DNA of 13,932 nt from Methylotenera sp. (GCA_027487055.1 JAIYEJ010000020.1:1-13932); one strand, 5' to 3'; counted from the stretch's first letter, positions 1 through 9,224 are shown. The notes: generated by a model from the letters alone, not told the origin. Numbers and translations are program-made.

Positions 1-474
1 AAAAGAAATTAGCACTTCTGCAATAAATGCATTTCTAACACCTGCAGCACCAGGTAATGTTGTGACGTAATTCACCGAAGGGTCTGCGATGAGCATACTT
101 CCTAACAAAGCCTCAGCCAACATCACACCTAAAACTGCACCAACAAATTGTGCCAATATATAAAAAACTGCATCCCAAGGCGCAATTTTGCCAAGGCGTA
201 AAAAAGTGAGCGTTACGGCAGGGTTAAAATGCGCACCAGACCGCTTGCCCATCGGCGAATAAACAATCAAAATCGCAGTCAGCCCCATGAGCAAACCAAC
301 CAGCATACGACGTAAAAGTGGGTCTGTTATCAAACTGTTAATTGGCGAGCCAGAATATTCAATGAGCGCGACAAAAAAACAGGCAGATAGCATAAAAATG
401 CCCAGCTCTGTTGCTTCCATTAAATATTCAGGCCAATGTTGTTTCATCGCCAATAACCCCGTTGATACATTCAT
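1..474 (-). CDS. Aquaporin / MIP-family channel, C-terminus cut by window edge
   Basis: This is an inner-membrane channel for water or small neutral solutes such as glycerol. The 158 visible residues begin with a short cytoplasmic leader, then a first hydrophobic helix (about residues 21-40), a second (about 57-73), the half-helix with the first NPA box in GAHFNPAVTLTF (NPA at 84-86), and a third long helix (about 99-123). The second NPA box and the last helices lie beyond position 1; family members are usually about 230 residues. The start at 474 (MNVSTG) has only a weak ribosome site. An in-frame ATG at 447 (MKQHWPEYLME) preceded by GGGG is a real alternative. It begins 27 bp after the stop of the large glycosidase gene, so it is probably the next gene of the same transcript. 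Whether it conducts water or glycerol cannot be told without the second half. Confidence 0.9.
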   Translation of the reverse strand, partial: MNVSTGLLAMKQHWPEYLMEATELGIFMLSACFFVALIEYSGSPINSLITDPLLRRMLVGLLMGLTAILIVYSPMGKRSGAHFNPAVTLTFLRLGKIAPWDAVFYILAQFVGAVLGVMLAEALLGSMLIADPSVNYVTTLPGAAGVRNAFIAEVLISF

Positions 475-501
475 TTTGTGTCCACATTAATTAGATTAAG
501 A

Positions 502-3267
502 TTAGCCTTTGACAGAAGATAATTTGGTCTTGGTTGCTTTTGTTGACATTTTGCTAGAAGTTTCTGTTAGTTTATGTTCAGTTTGCCAATAAGTCGGAAT
601 ACCCACCTGATAGCGACGCTTCACAAGGTTTGCTACAAGACCAGTCCAACCAGTTTGGTGCATGGCGCCTAAACCGAGACCTGTCTCGCCATGAAAGTAT
701 TCATGAAATAGCAATAAGTCTTTCCAATGCGGATCATTCTGGAAAGGACTATCAGCAGGCAAAGCTGGCAAGCGTCCAGATTCATCACGGCGGAATATAC
801 CAACAATACGATTAGAAATTAATCTTGAAATTTCAATCAAGGTCAGCTCTTGATTGTCTAGACAGGGAACTGCAACTTTGTACTCATCCCCCAAATAGCG
901 ATGAAACTTTTCAATCGCTTGAATCAGCGTGTAATTCGTAGGCATCCAAATGGGGCCTCGCCAATTAGAATTGCCGCCAAACAAGCCACTATTTGATTCA
1001 CCTGGCACATATTCAATAAGCGCATGTCCAATACCATCAATATGGCCTAAATCACGGTGCGTATCATGAATTTTAGACACACTGCGAATCCCGTAATCAG
1101 AAAGGAACTCATCTTCAGATAGCAAACGGCGCAAAATGTGCGGTAACATGGTGTGATCAACTAATGATAAAAGATGTTCACCTCGATCATTAATATGAGC
1201 TGGACACGCACAAATAGTGTGACCATCAAATAAACCTCCCATATGGCTGTTTAATACCTCTTTAAAACGTGGCGCATTTTTTAGCAAACGATTATCTACT
1301 ACCTCACAGGCAAACATGGGAATAAGACCAACGAGAGAGAACACATCAATACGCTGACTGGTACCATCTGGCTTAACGACTAAATCTTTAAAGAAACCCG
1401 CGTTGGCATCCCATAACGACAATCCGCTTTGTGCATTTTTGCTCCCATGACCAGCGATGGTGTTTGCCACGCCAAGAAATTGGCTATAACACTGAATCGC
1501 CACGTCTTCATAATCAGCATTTTCAGCCGTCAATTCCAATGCCATGATAGTCATATTCAAGCTAAACATCGCCACCCAACCGGTAGCATCTGCTTGTTTT
1601 AAGGAGTAACCATCTGGCAAGGGCTGTGAGCGGTCGTACACCGAAATATTATCAAGTCCAAGAAAGCCGCCTTCGAACACGTTATTGCCATCACCATCTT
1701 TAGCATTAAGCCACCAAGTATAGTTCATGAGCAATTTGTGTACGATACGGCCAAGGAAATTCAAATCTCCTTTGCCTCGTTGCACGCGCTCCGCACGAAA
1801 CACTTTGAGTGCCGCCGCCGCCAAAACTGGTGGATTAACATCACCAAATGCCCATTCATACGCCGGGATTTGCCCATTAGGGTGCAGAAAATTTTCTTTT
1901 AACAACAACTCAATTTGTTGCTTAGCAAAATCCACATCCACAAGCGCCAAGGCAGCACAATGAAACGCTAAATCCCAAGCGGCAAACCACGGGTACTCCC
2001 ATTTGTCAGGCATTGAAATCACATGTGCCGCTTTGAGATGACGCCATGCGCGATTGCGTCCAAATTTATGCCCATCTGGAGGCTCTAGTTCATCTCCATC
2101 TAGCCAACGCGCCACATCAAAATGAAAGAATTGCTTACTCCAAATCATGCCCGCCATCGATTGGCGCAAAATATTTTTGTCTTGAAAATCTGAACGCGGT
2201 AAAATATTACCATAAAATAAATCTGCTTCTTTTTCACGAGCAGTGAAGATTGCTTCAGAGTGTTCAAAAGGCGCTGTCATAATGCCTTTTGATAACACCA
2301 ATTCAATTGTCGCAGATTGACCTGCTTCAATTATGACCTGATGCCAAGCAGAAAATTTTGTGCCAGTTTGGTCAGGATTAGTGGCTGTTTTTTCATCATT
2401 AATCACGTAGCGATGAAACGCATCTTTCACATAGGATGCTTTATTTCCTACACCCCATAGTTTCTCAGTATTTGTATCGTTTTCGGTATACAGCGTTTGT
2501 GCTTTTTGACGACCGTAAAGATAGTAGTCTCCCAAATCATCATGCACTGCCTTTACCGCCCATCGCGCGTCTTGAGGCACTTTACTGTTAGCAAATTTTG
2601 GTTTAGCTTGCGCATCACCCCACGACCAAGTGTTGCGAAATAACAGTGTTGGCAAAATATGCAGTGTTTTGGTTTCGTCGCCGCGATTACTGGCAATAAT
2701 GCGCACATGTATTTCATCGGGGGTTGTTTTTGCATAACGGACTTCAACATCCCAGTAACGGCTATCCTTAAATATGCCTGTATCAAGCAAATTGAATGGC
2801 GGCTCTTGCCTTGAGCGACTTCTGTTAACCTCAACCAAAGTTTGGTAGGGATATGCTGCTTGCGGATATTTATACAAATATCGCATATAGCTGTGTGACG
2901 GTGTGGCATCTAAGTAAAAGTAATACTCTTTCACATCCTCACCATGGTTTCCTTGGTTGCCAGTTAAACCAAACGCACGTTCTTTTAGAATTGGGTCTTC
3001 GCCATTCCACAATGCTAGCGAAAAACATAAGTTTTGCGCCTCATCACAAATGCCACCCAAGCCATCTTCATTCCAGCGATAAGCGCGAGAACGTGCTTGA
3101 TCATGGTCAAAATACTCCCAGGCATTACCGCCTGCACTGTAATCCTCGCGAACCGTTCCCCAAGCACGCTCAGCTAAGTAAGGGCCCCAATGCCGCCAAT
3201 CTTCGCGACCTTCATTTTGCGCTTCTAACCTTTGCTGTTCTGCGTTTAATATTTGTGCTTTAGCCAT
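502..3267 (-). CDS. MGH1-like / GH63-related glucosidase (921 aa)
   Basis: A large cytoplasmic glycoside hydrolase with no signal peptide. The N-terminal half (about 20-350) looks like the beta-rich domain of this family. The C-terminal half (about 365-895) is an (alpha/alpha)6-type catalytic domain: PWFAAWDLAFH at 426-436, NGQIPAYEWAFGD at 464-476, GGFLGLDNISVYDRS at 533-547, SNWRGPIWMPTNY at 767-779 and HEYFHGETGLGLGAMHQTGW at 855-874. By analogy with GH63 enzymes, D539 in the GLDN stretch may be the general acid, with E856 or E861 as the base; this is inference. Close relatives are annotated as glucosidase or mannosylglycerate hydrolase MGH1-like, so the true substrate (alpha-glucoside, glucosylglycerate or similar) is open. 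The last 20 residues are a Ser/Thr/Lys-rich tail. The start is well supported by GAGGTAAATC before ATG. It lies 52 bp after the debranching enzyme gene. Confidence 0.9.
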   Translation of the reverse strand: MAKAQILNAEQQRLEAQNEGREDWRHWGPYLAERAWGTVREDYSAGGNAWEYFDHDQARSRAYRWNEDGLGGICDEAQNLCFSLALWNGEDPILKERAFGLTGNQGNHGEDVKEYYFYLDATPSHSYMRYLYKYPQAAYPYQTLVEVNRSRSRQEPPFNLLDTGIFKDSRYWDVEVRYAKTTPDEIHVRIIASNRGDETKTLHILPTLLFRNTWSWGDAQAKPKFANSKVPQDARWAVKAVHDDLGDYYLYGRQKAQTLYTENDTNTEKLWGVGNKASYVKDAFHRYVINDEKTATNPDQTGTKFSAWHQVIIEAGQSATIELVLSKGIMTAPFEHSEAIFTAREKEADLFYGNILPRSDFQDKNILRQSMAGMIWSKQFFHFDVARWLDGDELEPPDGHKFGRNRAWRHLKAAHVISMPDKWEYPWFAAWDLAFHCAALALVDVDFAKQQIELLLKENFLHPNGQIPAYEWAFGDVNPPVLAAAALKVFRAERVQRGKGDLNFLGRIVHKLLMNYTWWLNAKDGDGNNVFEGGFLGLDNISVYDRSQPLPDGYSLKQADATGWVAMFSLNMTIMALELTAENADYEDVAIQCYSQFLGVANTIAGHGSKNAQSGLSLWDANAGFFKDLVVKPDGTSQRIDVFSLVGLIPMFACEVVDNRLLKNAPRFKEVLNSHMGGLFDGHTICACPAHINDRGEHLLSLVDHTMLPHILRRLLSEDEFLSDYGIRSVSKIHDTHRDLGHIDGIGHALIEYVPGESNSGLFGGNSNWRGPIWMPTNYTLIQAIEKFHRYLGDEYKVAVPCLDNQELTLIEISRLISNRIVGIFRRDESGRLPALPADSPFQNDPHWKDLLLFHEYFHGETGLGLGAMHQTGWTGLVANLVKRRYQVGIPTYWQTEHKLTETSSKMSTKATKTKLSSVKG

Positions 3268-3319
3268 GATTTACCTCAATAAAAATCCTATAAAAGTGGT
3301 TCCTAATCAATAAATATCA

Positions 3320-5347
3320 TTACTTTAGATTTTTGTTTTTTTCTTGCTCTAAATAAACCCAAGCTTCGAGAATACAAGCGACAGACCAAGCCTGCGCTGG
3401 TGCACCTTTGGGCGTATGTGGCGCTACACCATCAAAAATCTCACTGACCGTGCCTAAAGCCGCATCTGATAAATGGTCTTTCAGAGGGTCAAGTTTGGCT
3501 TGTGCAGTCGCGGCATCGCCACTCACTTTGTATTCGGCAAGCGCATAATACCCTAGTAAAAACGCCCAAACTGGCCCTTGGTGATAACTGGTGTCACGTT
3601 CCCAAACATCGCCTTTGTAATAGGATTTAAATGCCTGATTAGCCATATTCAACGAACGTAAACCATAAGAAGTAAGCAACTCGCGACCGCACACGCTGAC
3701 AACTTCACTTTTGGTATGATCATCAAGTGGGCTTGCTTTTAGACTGACTGCAAAAATCTGATTTGGACGCAATGAGAAATCATTACCATTCGGCCCATCT
3801 AGAACATCAATTAAACCAGTGCCGTCTTCTTTTATGAAGCGCTTAAATCCTGATTTAGTTTTTTGTGCTAGTTTTTTATATTGGCTGCTTGGCTCTTTTA
3901 GTAAAGTTGCAAACTCTTCCATAGCCACTAGCGCGTTGTACCATAAAGCATTTATTTCTACAGGCTTACCAATACGCGGCGTGACTACATAATCACCCAC
4001 TTTTGCATCCATCCATGTGATTTGCACCCCTGACTCACCCGCATATAACAAACCGTCTGCTTCATCTACTTTAATCTGATAGCGGGTACCTTTTATGTGC
4101 CAGTTAATAATCTCAACTAATATGGGGAATACTTGTTTTAAGCTATCTATTTCGCCAGTTGTAGCAATATATGCGCGCCATGCTTCTATGTACCACAGAG
4201 CTGCATCTACCGTGTTGTATTCAGGCTTGTCACCTGTCCCAGGAAATACGTTGGGCAGCATGCCTTGATCAACATATTTTGCAAAGGTATTTAATATTCG
4301 CAAAGCTGTATCGAACCGCTTTGTAGCAAGCGTTAATCCTGGTAAAGCAATCATGGTGTCACGTCCCCAATCACCAAACCAAGGATAACCTGCAATGATT
4401 GACTCCCCATCTGGCACACCTGCTGTTGGTCTTTTAAATATAAAGCTGGATGATGACAGCGCTAATTGATTTACCCAGTCTGGCGCCCCAATAAACTCTG
4501 GCACAGCGGCCTGCAGACGCTTAATTTGTCCTGTCTCAAACATCATATTTCGACGTAATGCCTCTGTGAGATACCTGGAGGGATTCGATTCAGTACTTAC
4601 TACAATGCCAACCCATTCCTCACTATTAAGCTCAAGTAAAGCTTCGCCTACACATAAATGACTATCTTTGTCTGGTAAACCACGCTCATGTTCAGTTGAT
4701 AAATTAAAATTGTCGTACCAGGTCATATCAGACTTGATTTTGCCACCAAGTGCTTTCACCGTTAACGTAAACCAATTTGGATTTCTTACATAAAGCGCAT
4801 CAGAGTCATTTTCAATAAAAGGATTAAACTCCCAAGGGCGGCCACTAGAATGATGATCACGTGAATTGACTAGCAGCTTAATGGCTAATTTAAGTGGTTC
4901 TTTATGCGCAACTCCTGCAGACAGCAGACGATATGCTAAGTAAGTCGTATTTGAGCCGTGCTCCATCCAAATGCGCTGCTCAATTGTGATGTCACCAATT
5001 GCAAATCGCCACACTGGCATAGAACCTTGTAAATGAAATGATTCAATTTGTAAATAGCCTTCTGGTGAAATGCTGCCATCAGCCCAGCGATTACTAAATA
5101 GCGGAATATGTTTATCTCCATCTATCAGCGTTGCATCACCTTTAGCAAAAACCAAGTGGCGACCGAGAGGCGGATTAACTGGCGCAATTAATAATCCATG
5201 ATAACGTCTAGTCAATGTGCCTGCGATATTGCCAGAGGCATAACCGCCAAGGCCATTAGATAGCCACCATTCTCGGCGCTCGCTTTGTAAAAGTTCCCCG
5301 CAAATTTCACGACCAAATTGAATATGTTTGGGTAAATTAATGTTCAT
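3320..5347 (-). CDS. Amylo-alpha-1,6-glucosidase, GH133-type glycogen debranching enzyme
   Basis: Predicted to hydrolyse alpha-1,6 branch linkages of glycogen or related alpha-glucans in the cytoplasm, releasing glucose. Two family domains are visible. The N-terminal GDE_N beta domain spans about 20-270 and contains WWLSNGLGGYASGN (27-40) and LTRRYHGLL (45-53). The C-terminal GDE_C (alpha/alpha)6 domain spans about 295-665 and contains GYPWFGDWGRDT (320-331), PNVFPGTGDKPEYNTVDAAL (365-384), TWMDAK (444-449), GKPVEINALWYNAL (460-473) and, near the end, TPKGAPAQAWSVACILEAW. The 675-residue length is normal for bacterial members. There is no signal peptide. Its ATG overlaps the stop of the GMC gene in a TAATG junction, which suggests translational coupling. 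Pairing with a second glycosidase downstream suggests joint breakdown of a storage glucan or glucoside. Confidence 0.93.
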   Translation of the reverse strand: MNINLPKHIQFGREICGELLQSERREWWLSNGLGGYASGNIAGTLTRRYHGLLIAPVNPPLGRHLVFAKGDATLIDGDKHIPLFSNRWADGSISPEGYLQIESFHLQGSMPVWRFAIGDITIEQRIWMEHGSNTTYLAYRLLSAGVAHKEPLKLAIKLLVNSRDHHSSGRPWEFNPFIENDSDALYVRNPNWFTLTVKALGGKIKSDMTWYDNFNLSTEHERGLPDKDSHLCVGEALLELNSEEWVGIVVSTESNPSRYLTEALRRNMMFETGQIKRLQAAVPEFIGAPDWVNQLALSSSSFIFKRPTAGVPDGESIIAGYPWFGDWGRDTMIALPGLTLATKRFDTALRILNTFAKYVDQGMLPNVFPGTGDKPEYNTVDAALWYIEAWRAYIATTGEIDSLKQVFPILVEIINWHIKGTRYQIKVDEADGLLYAGESGVQITWMDAKVGDYVVTPRIGKPVEINALWYNALVAMEEFATLLKEPSSQYKKLAQKTKSGFKRFIKEDGTGLIDVLDGPNGNDFSLRPNQIFAVSLKASPLDDHTKSEVVSVCGRELLTSYGLRSLNMANQAFKSYYKGDVWERDTSYHQGPVWAFLLGYYALAEYKVSGDAATAQAKLDPLKDHLSDAALGTVSEIFDGVAPHTPKGAPAQAWSVACILEAWVYLEQEKNKNLK

Positions 5348-6780
5348 TAGTTAGTGCTCCAAATTTTTAGCATGCTGGTTACGCGCAATGACCAAGCAAA
5401 GATAGTGAGGGCAGGATTAACGCGGCTACTTCTTGGTAATGCTGAGCCATCAACAACGTACAGATTATCTAAACCATGTACTTTGCCATTAGCATCCACA
5501 ACCGATGTTTCAGGACTGGTGCCTGCTACTAATGTGCCACAGGCGTGCGCGCTACCATCAAGTGGGATTTGTTTAGTGAGTCCTAAAAAGCCAATCGATA
5601 ATAATTGGCTTTTTAACATACCGACCAACTGACGATGTTCAGCCAAAGCGGTTGGTAAGCGCTTCGCATCGTAATCAAGTGTAGGCAGCTTATTCTCATT
5701 GGTTGCTGCAATCACGCGATTATCAGGATGCGAACCGTCTTCAGTTTGCAAAAAGAAACCATAGACACGCTTGCCAATCATATTTGCCACCCAGTTAGGT
5801 ACGAATCTTGGCAATTCTGGTGCTAATAATGAACCATCCATCCAGCCTAGCGGTTGCACGCTAGAATGTGGTAATGCGTCGTGTAAGAGCACTGTCGTTT
5901 TACGCAACAAATCTGTTTGTGGTCTTACATTCACCATCAGCATAGCGGTTAATAAATGGAATTTATAATTTCGGCCAATTTGGCTAGCACATCTTAGTTT
6001 TTCTGATAAACCTGTGCTTTCAACATAGTTTTGTAAAAGCCTTGGGCTATGCAGTGCACCAGCCGCCAATAGCACCACGTTACTTTGATATTGAGTCCCA
6101 TCCGCACACGTAACTCCTGCAATTTTGTAAAGGTTTTCAGGGTCTGCAACAAGATGGGTGACTTTTTTACCTGTTAATATAGTGAGACTTTGATTGTCTT
6201 TAACACGATTTAGAAAGCTTTCACCATCTGCCTTAAGTCCAAGAACCGAGGCAAAAGCATCAAAATGCGTAATTTCCTTACGGTGATTTAAAATGTCTTT
6301 CGATAAGCCCATAGACAAAGGCTGGCTGCGCCATTGGCTATCTTGTTTTTGTAATCCTGCTACAATTTTTTTAAAGTTAGGCTCAATTTCAAAAGTACGC
6401 ACATCTAATATGCGCTCTGCATCTTCATAGAAAGGTGCTAACTCAGCATAACTAATTGGCCATGGTAGGCATTGATGCGCCTGGTCGGCACCAAATTCTT
6501 TTTCACTAAAGCGTGCTAAAGCTGCGCCATACCATTTGGTTTTTCCGCCAAGATTTGAACGCTCTTGTGGCGCAATCTTGTTGCCTTTTGCATCAAGCCA
6601 TGGGCTCTGATCAACAAACAGCTTTTGCTTGACTACTTTATCCACATCCAAAGTGCTGCCATCCAGAGGAAGAGCTTGACCTTGCTCTAGCAACAAAACT
6701 CGTTTACCCATTTGGGTCAGTTGATATGCGGCAGCAGAACCTCCTGCACCAGAGCCAATAATTATTGCATCGTAGATCAT
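5347..6780 (-). CDS. GMC-family FAD-dependent oxidoreductase
   Basis: A glucose-methanol-choline family flavoprotein that oxidises an alcohol or sugar hydroxyl; the substrate is not evident. The N-terminus MIYDAIIIGSGAGGSAAAYQ carries the FAD-binding GSGAGG turn at residues 9-14. The C-terminal GMC domain has SAHACGTLVAG with His412 and RVNPALTIFAW with Asn455, the usual His/Asn catalytic pair positions, plus LDNLYVVDGSALP. I place the start at 6780, not at the longer in-frame ATG at 6813. The longer form adds 11 residues unlike the family and would overlap the VOC gene, whereas ATG 6780 sits 1 bp after that gene's stop with GGTGG upstream. No signal peptide or twin-arginine motif is visible, so it is probably cytoplasmic (477 aa). 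Its 1-nt overlap with the debranching gene and the nearby glucose-dehydrogenase-like and lactonase-like genes suggest a sugar substrate, by inference. Confidence 0.9.
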   Translation of the reverse strand: MIYDAIIIGSGAGGSAAAYQLTQMGKRVLLLEQGQALPLDGSTLDVDKVVKQKLFVDQSPWLDAKGNKIAPQERSNLGGKTKWYGAALARFSEKEFGADQAHQCLPWPISYAELAPFYEDAERILDVRTFEIEPNFKKIVAGLQKQDSQWRSQPLSMGLSKDILNHRKEITHFDAFASVLGLKADGESFLNRVKDNQSLTILTGKKVTHLVADPENLYKIAGVTCADGTQYQSNVVLLAAGALHSPRLLQNYVESTGLSEKLRCASQIGRNYKFHLLTAMLMVNVRPQTDLLRKTTVLLHDALPHSSVQPLGWMDGSLLAPELPRFVPNWVANMIGKRVYGFFLQTEDGSHPDNRVIAATNENKLPTLDYDAKRLPTALAEHRQLVGMLKSQLLSIGFLGLTKQIPLDGSAHACGTLVAGTSPETSVVDANGKVHGLDNLYVVDGSALPRSSRVNPALTIFAWSLRVTSMLKIWSTN

Positions 6781-6781
6781 C

Positions 6782-7795
6782 TTATTTATCCACCAATAAC
6801 ACAGCATGACCATCAGGATCTTTCACCATCAGACATTGGTTACACTGTAATTCTTTTATAGGTAGCGCTTGTGGTGAAATGAAAACTACATTTTTTTTAG
6901 TTAATTCTTCTGTCAACTCTTTGATGTCATCTACCTGTAAAACGATATGCACATGTTGTAAATCATTAGCTCGAACATCAATAGTGGCAGGGCGTCCACC
7001 AGATGGTATGAGATACTGTAAGAATTCTAAACCTACACTTTTTGTGCTTTCAGGTCTCAAACCTGTGATGCGCACCACCGCACCAAAAGCATTATCTAGT
7101 TGCTCTTGCGTCTCACCACTATTCACCCCACCACCAGACACTTTAAAGCCAAGCACATCGCGGTAAAACTCTGTGCTACGGGCTGTATCTGAAACAGTGA
7201 TTGCGGTATGGTCAATGCCTAAAAACACTTGGCCTGAATTGGCATGCCATTTTGCACGACCTTTTTCATCAGGAAAATAGATAAGCTCTAGCGGATGACC
7301 GTCTGGGTCTTTAAATTTATACGCCTTAATGCCAGCTGCGCCTTGATTTGAAATTGGAATCGTCTGCGGCGCGCTGGATATTCCTGTTACGGATAGACGC
7401 TGCAACTGTGCAAACGCTTTATCCATATCACTCACTACCACAGCAAAATGCTGAAACCACAAGTCATACGAGCGACTATCAATCGGAATTGGTTTTCCTG
7501 ATGCACTTAGGTACTGATTCAGCTGAATTTTTTCATACCCAAGTTGTAACTCAGCACTGCGTACGCGCGAACCGAATACCCCAGTGAGATAATCATAATC
7601 ACGATTTACGATGGTTTGCTCTGATACTTTTTTAAAGTTCATTGCTTGCACATAAAACGCAACTGAGCGATCTAAATCGGATACTGTCATCGCAATACTT
7701 TTTAGATCAATTGCTTTAGCATTTGCATATGAAGCACTTAAACTTAGCAATATTGCAAAAGCGATAGTACGCGGTATGTGTTTGATAAATTTCAT
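6782..7795 (-). CDS. Exported tandem VOC (glyoxalase/dioxygenase-fold) protein
   Basis: A 337-residue protein with a clear signal peptide (positive start, hydrophobic 11-22, cleavage likely after SYANA at residue 26) and two vicinal-oxygen-chelate domains, about 30-175 and 192-337. Each domain begins with a beta strand of the type IAMTVSDLDRSVAFY or TAITVSDTARSTEFY and ends with KDPDGH followed by a hydrophobic strand. Possible metal ligands are H116 and E170 in the first domain and H196, E257 and H283 in the second. VOC proteins include glyoxalase I, ring-cleavage dioxygenases and fosfomycin-type transferases; the reaction here cannot be assigned. Export is uncommon for this fold. GAGGAAAAC before the ATG supports the start. 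It is separated by 73 bp from the SDR gene and by 1 bp from the GMC start. Confidence 0.88.
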   Translation of the reverse strand: MKFIKHIPRTIAFAILLSLSASYANAKAIDLKSIAMTVSDLDRSVAFYVQAMNFKKVSEQTIVNRDYDYLTGVFGSRVRSAELQLGYEKIQLNQYLSASGKPIPIDSRSYDLWFQHFAVVVSDMDKAFAQLQRLSVTGISSAPQTIPISNQGAAGIKAYKFKDPDGHPLELIYFPDEKGRAKWHANSGQVFLGIDHTAITVSDTARSTEFYRDVLGFKVSGGGVNSGETQEQLDNAFGAVVRITGLRPESTKSVGLEFLQYLIPSGGRPATIDVRANDLQHVHIVLQVDDIKELTEELTKKNVVFISPQALPIKELQCNQCLMVKDPDGHAVLLVDK

Positions 7796-7868
7796 GTTTT
7801 CCTCAAAATTATTTCTTATTATTTAGTCGCGTACGTTCGCTTAACCTTACATTTTTAAACTATTTTTT

Positions 7869-8699
7869 TTAGCCACCTTCACGAAATTCTGGATAAAGTG
7901 TCATGCCTCCATCCACATAGATTGTTGCCCCATTAACGTAGTCAGAATGATCTGACGCCAGCCAGATGACAGCTTTAGCAATATCATCTGTTATTCCAAC
8001 ACGTCCATAAGGAATAAGCTTAAGTAATGCAGCTTCGGCTTCTGGTGTATCCCAAGCCGATGTGTTGATAGGGGTCTTAATCGCACCAGGGGAAACTGAA
8101 TTTACCCGAATTTTTTGACTGGCTAATTCTTGTGCCATCGTTTTCATCAACATTGCAACACCACCTTTACTGGCAGCATAGTTTGCATGACCTGCCCAAG
8201 GGATAATGTCATGTACGGAAGATACGCAAATAATCTTACCTGCAGCTGAGGATACTTCTGGCTTTATACCGCGGCGTAAAAACTCACGCACCGCTTCGCG
8301 TGCGCACAAAAATTGTCCTGTGAGATTAACATCAATGACTTTTTGCCATTGGGCAATAGTGAGTTCATAAAATGCGGCATCCTGTTGAAGTCCTGCGTTA
8401 TTAACTAAAATGTCGATTGATCCAAACTCTTTACATGCTTGGCGAAACATTTCTTGCACTTCATTTTCATTACTTACATCCGCATGAACAGCGACAGCTT
8501 TTCCACCTTTTGCAACAATTTCAGCGACTACTTTTGCTGCGCGATCCTCACTACTTACATAATTAACAACTACGTTAGCGCCAGCCTCAGCTAAACCTTT
8601 TGCAACACCTTCACCGATGCCTGAGTTAGCACCAGTCACCAATGCGCACTGTCCTGTTAGATCAAGGCTATTAAAGACATTACATTTAAAATCTTTCAT
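7869..8699 (-). CDS. Short-chain dehydrogenase, glucose 1-dehydrogenase-like
   Basis: A classical NAD(P)-dependent SDR of 276 aa. Motifs, numbered from the ATG at 8699, are the cofactor turn TGANSGIG (22-29), NNAG (100-103), and the catalytic Ser161 in SSVHDIIPW, Tyr174 and Lys178 in YAASK. The pattern SSVH-IPW, the TPIN stretch and the C-terminal DGGMTLYPEF closely recall Bacillus glucose 1-dehydrogenases, which oxidise beta-D-glucose to glucono-1,5-lactone. That makes glucose or a similar aldose the leading substrate, though many relatives are annotated this way without proof. The reading frame extends to a GTG at 8705, but AGGAG abuts that codon and lies 5 nt from ATG 8699, so the ATG is preferred. 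No signal peptide, hence cytoplasmic. It starts 10 bp after doxX and so is probably co-translated with it. Confidence 0.92.
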   Translation of the reverse strand: MKDFKCNVFNSLDLTGQCALVTGANSGIGEGVAKGLAEAGANVVVNYVSSEDRAAKVVAEIVAKGGKAVAVHADVSNENEVQEMFRQACKEFGSIDILVNNAGLQQDAAFYELTIAQWQKVIDVNLTGQFLCAREAVREFLRRGIKPEVSSAAGKIICVSSVHDIIPWAGHANYAASKGGVAMLMKTMAQELASQKIRVNSVSPGAIKTPINTSAWDTPEAEAALLKLIPYGRVGITDDIAKAVIWLASDHSDYVNGATIYVDGGMTLYPEFREGG

Positions 8700-8709
8700 G
8701 GTCACTCCT

Positions 8710-9159
8710 TTATCTAAAGTATTTAGTTTTAATCCAGTGATCCAAAGACAACTTCCCAGGCCCGTGAACGATGGTTACTAACATCAGCAAACCCCACACT
8801 TGGTGATCTTTGATACCAAGTTCAGATAAATCTGGGTAGCTAGTCGCTGCTATGATATTGAATATAAATAGTGCAATTGCGGCTGGGCGACTAATAAAGC
8901 CAAGTACTAGTAAAACGGGAAGTGATAATTCTGCTGCAGTACCTAAGTATGCAGCCAATTCAGGAGGTAAGACGGGAACTGAATATTCATTTTCAAACAA
9001 TGAAACGGTTGAGCTCCAATTTTGAATTTTGATCATGCCAGAAGTAAAAAAAACATTGGCAACCCATAATCTTGCACCTAAATCAACTATTGGACTGATA
9101 GTAATTATTGCCCTAATAAATTTATCCCAAAATGGCATTAGTTTTTGGATGTTAGTCAT
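8710..9159 (-). CDS. DoxX-family membrane protein (bufferin-associated)
   Basis: A 149-residue inner-membrane protein with four predicted hydrophobic segments (about 20-42, 66-88, 92-108 and 118-135). Features of the DoxX family are ARLWVANVFFTSGMIKIQNW in and after the first helix and the acidic residue in LGTAAELSLPVLLVLGF in the second. DoxX proteins are often encoded next to DUF2282 peptides in bufferin operons, where they are thought to be accessory redox or quinone-linked membrane partners; the exact role is not settled. It starts 72 bp after the second bufA with AGGAG about 10 nt before the ATG. A strong stem-loop lies in the gap. It precedes the SDR gene by 10 bp, so it links the Buf module with the sugar-redox genes. 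Confidence 0.88.
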   Translation of the reverse strand: MTNIQKLMPFWDKFIRAIITISPIVDLGARLWVANVFFTSGMIKIQNWSSTVSLFENEYSVPVLPPELAAYLGTAAELSLPVLLVLGFISRPAAIALFIFNIIAATSYPDLSELGIKDHQVWGLLMLVTIVHGPGKLSLDHWIKTKYFR

Positions 9160-9193
9160 CTCTCTCGTCTCCTATTTTTTTGCAATTAGTCAG

Positions 9194-9224
9194 ATTGGTT
9201 GCCCAAGATAATTGGGCAACCAAT
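9194..9224 (-). promoter_or_regulatory. Perfect 13-bp stem-loop between bufA and doxX
   Basis: ATTGGTTGCCCAA (9194-9206) and its exact complement TTGGGCAACCAAT (9212-9224) flank a 5-nt loop. It begins 7 bp past the bufA stop. No U-tract follows on the minus strand, so it does not look like a simple intrinsic terminator. A role as partial terminator, processing barrier or mRNA stabiliser, giving more bufA than doxX product, is a reasonable inference. Confidence 0.7.

Noticed and set aside
2553..2909. 118-residue minus-strand frame inside the glycosidase gene
   Set aside because: It is an out-of-frame shadow on the same strand with no recognisable domain and no ribosome site supporting it.
2853..3263. 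136-residue plus-strand open frame
   Set aside because: It lies wholly inside the large glycosidase gene on the opposite strand, shows no family motif, and the glycosidase frame has strong family motifs through the region.
9194..9224. Intrinsic terminator closing the bufA transcript
   Set aside because: The stem is strong, but no T-run follows on either strand, so it is listed as a regulatory stem-loop and not as a terminator.
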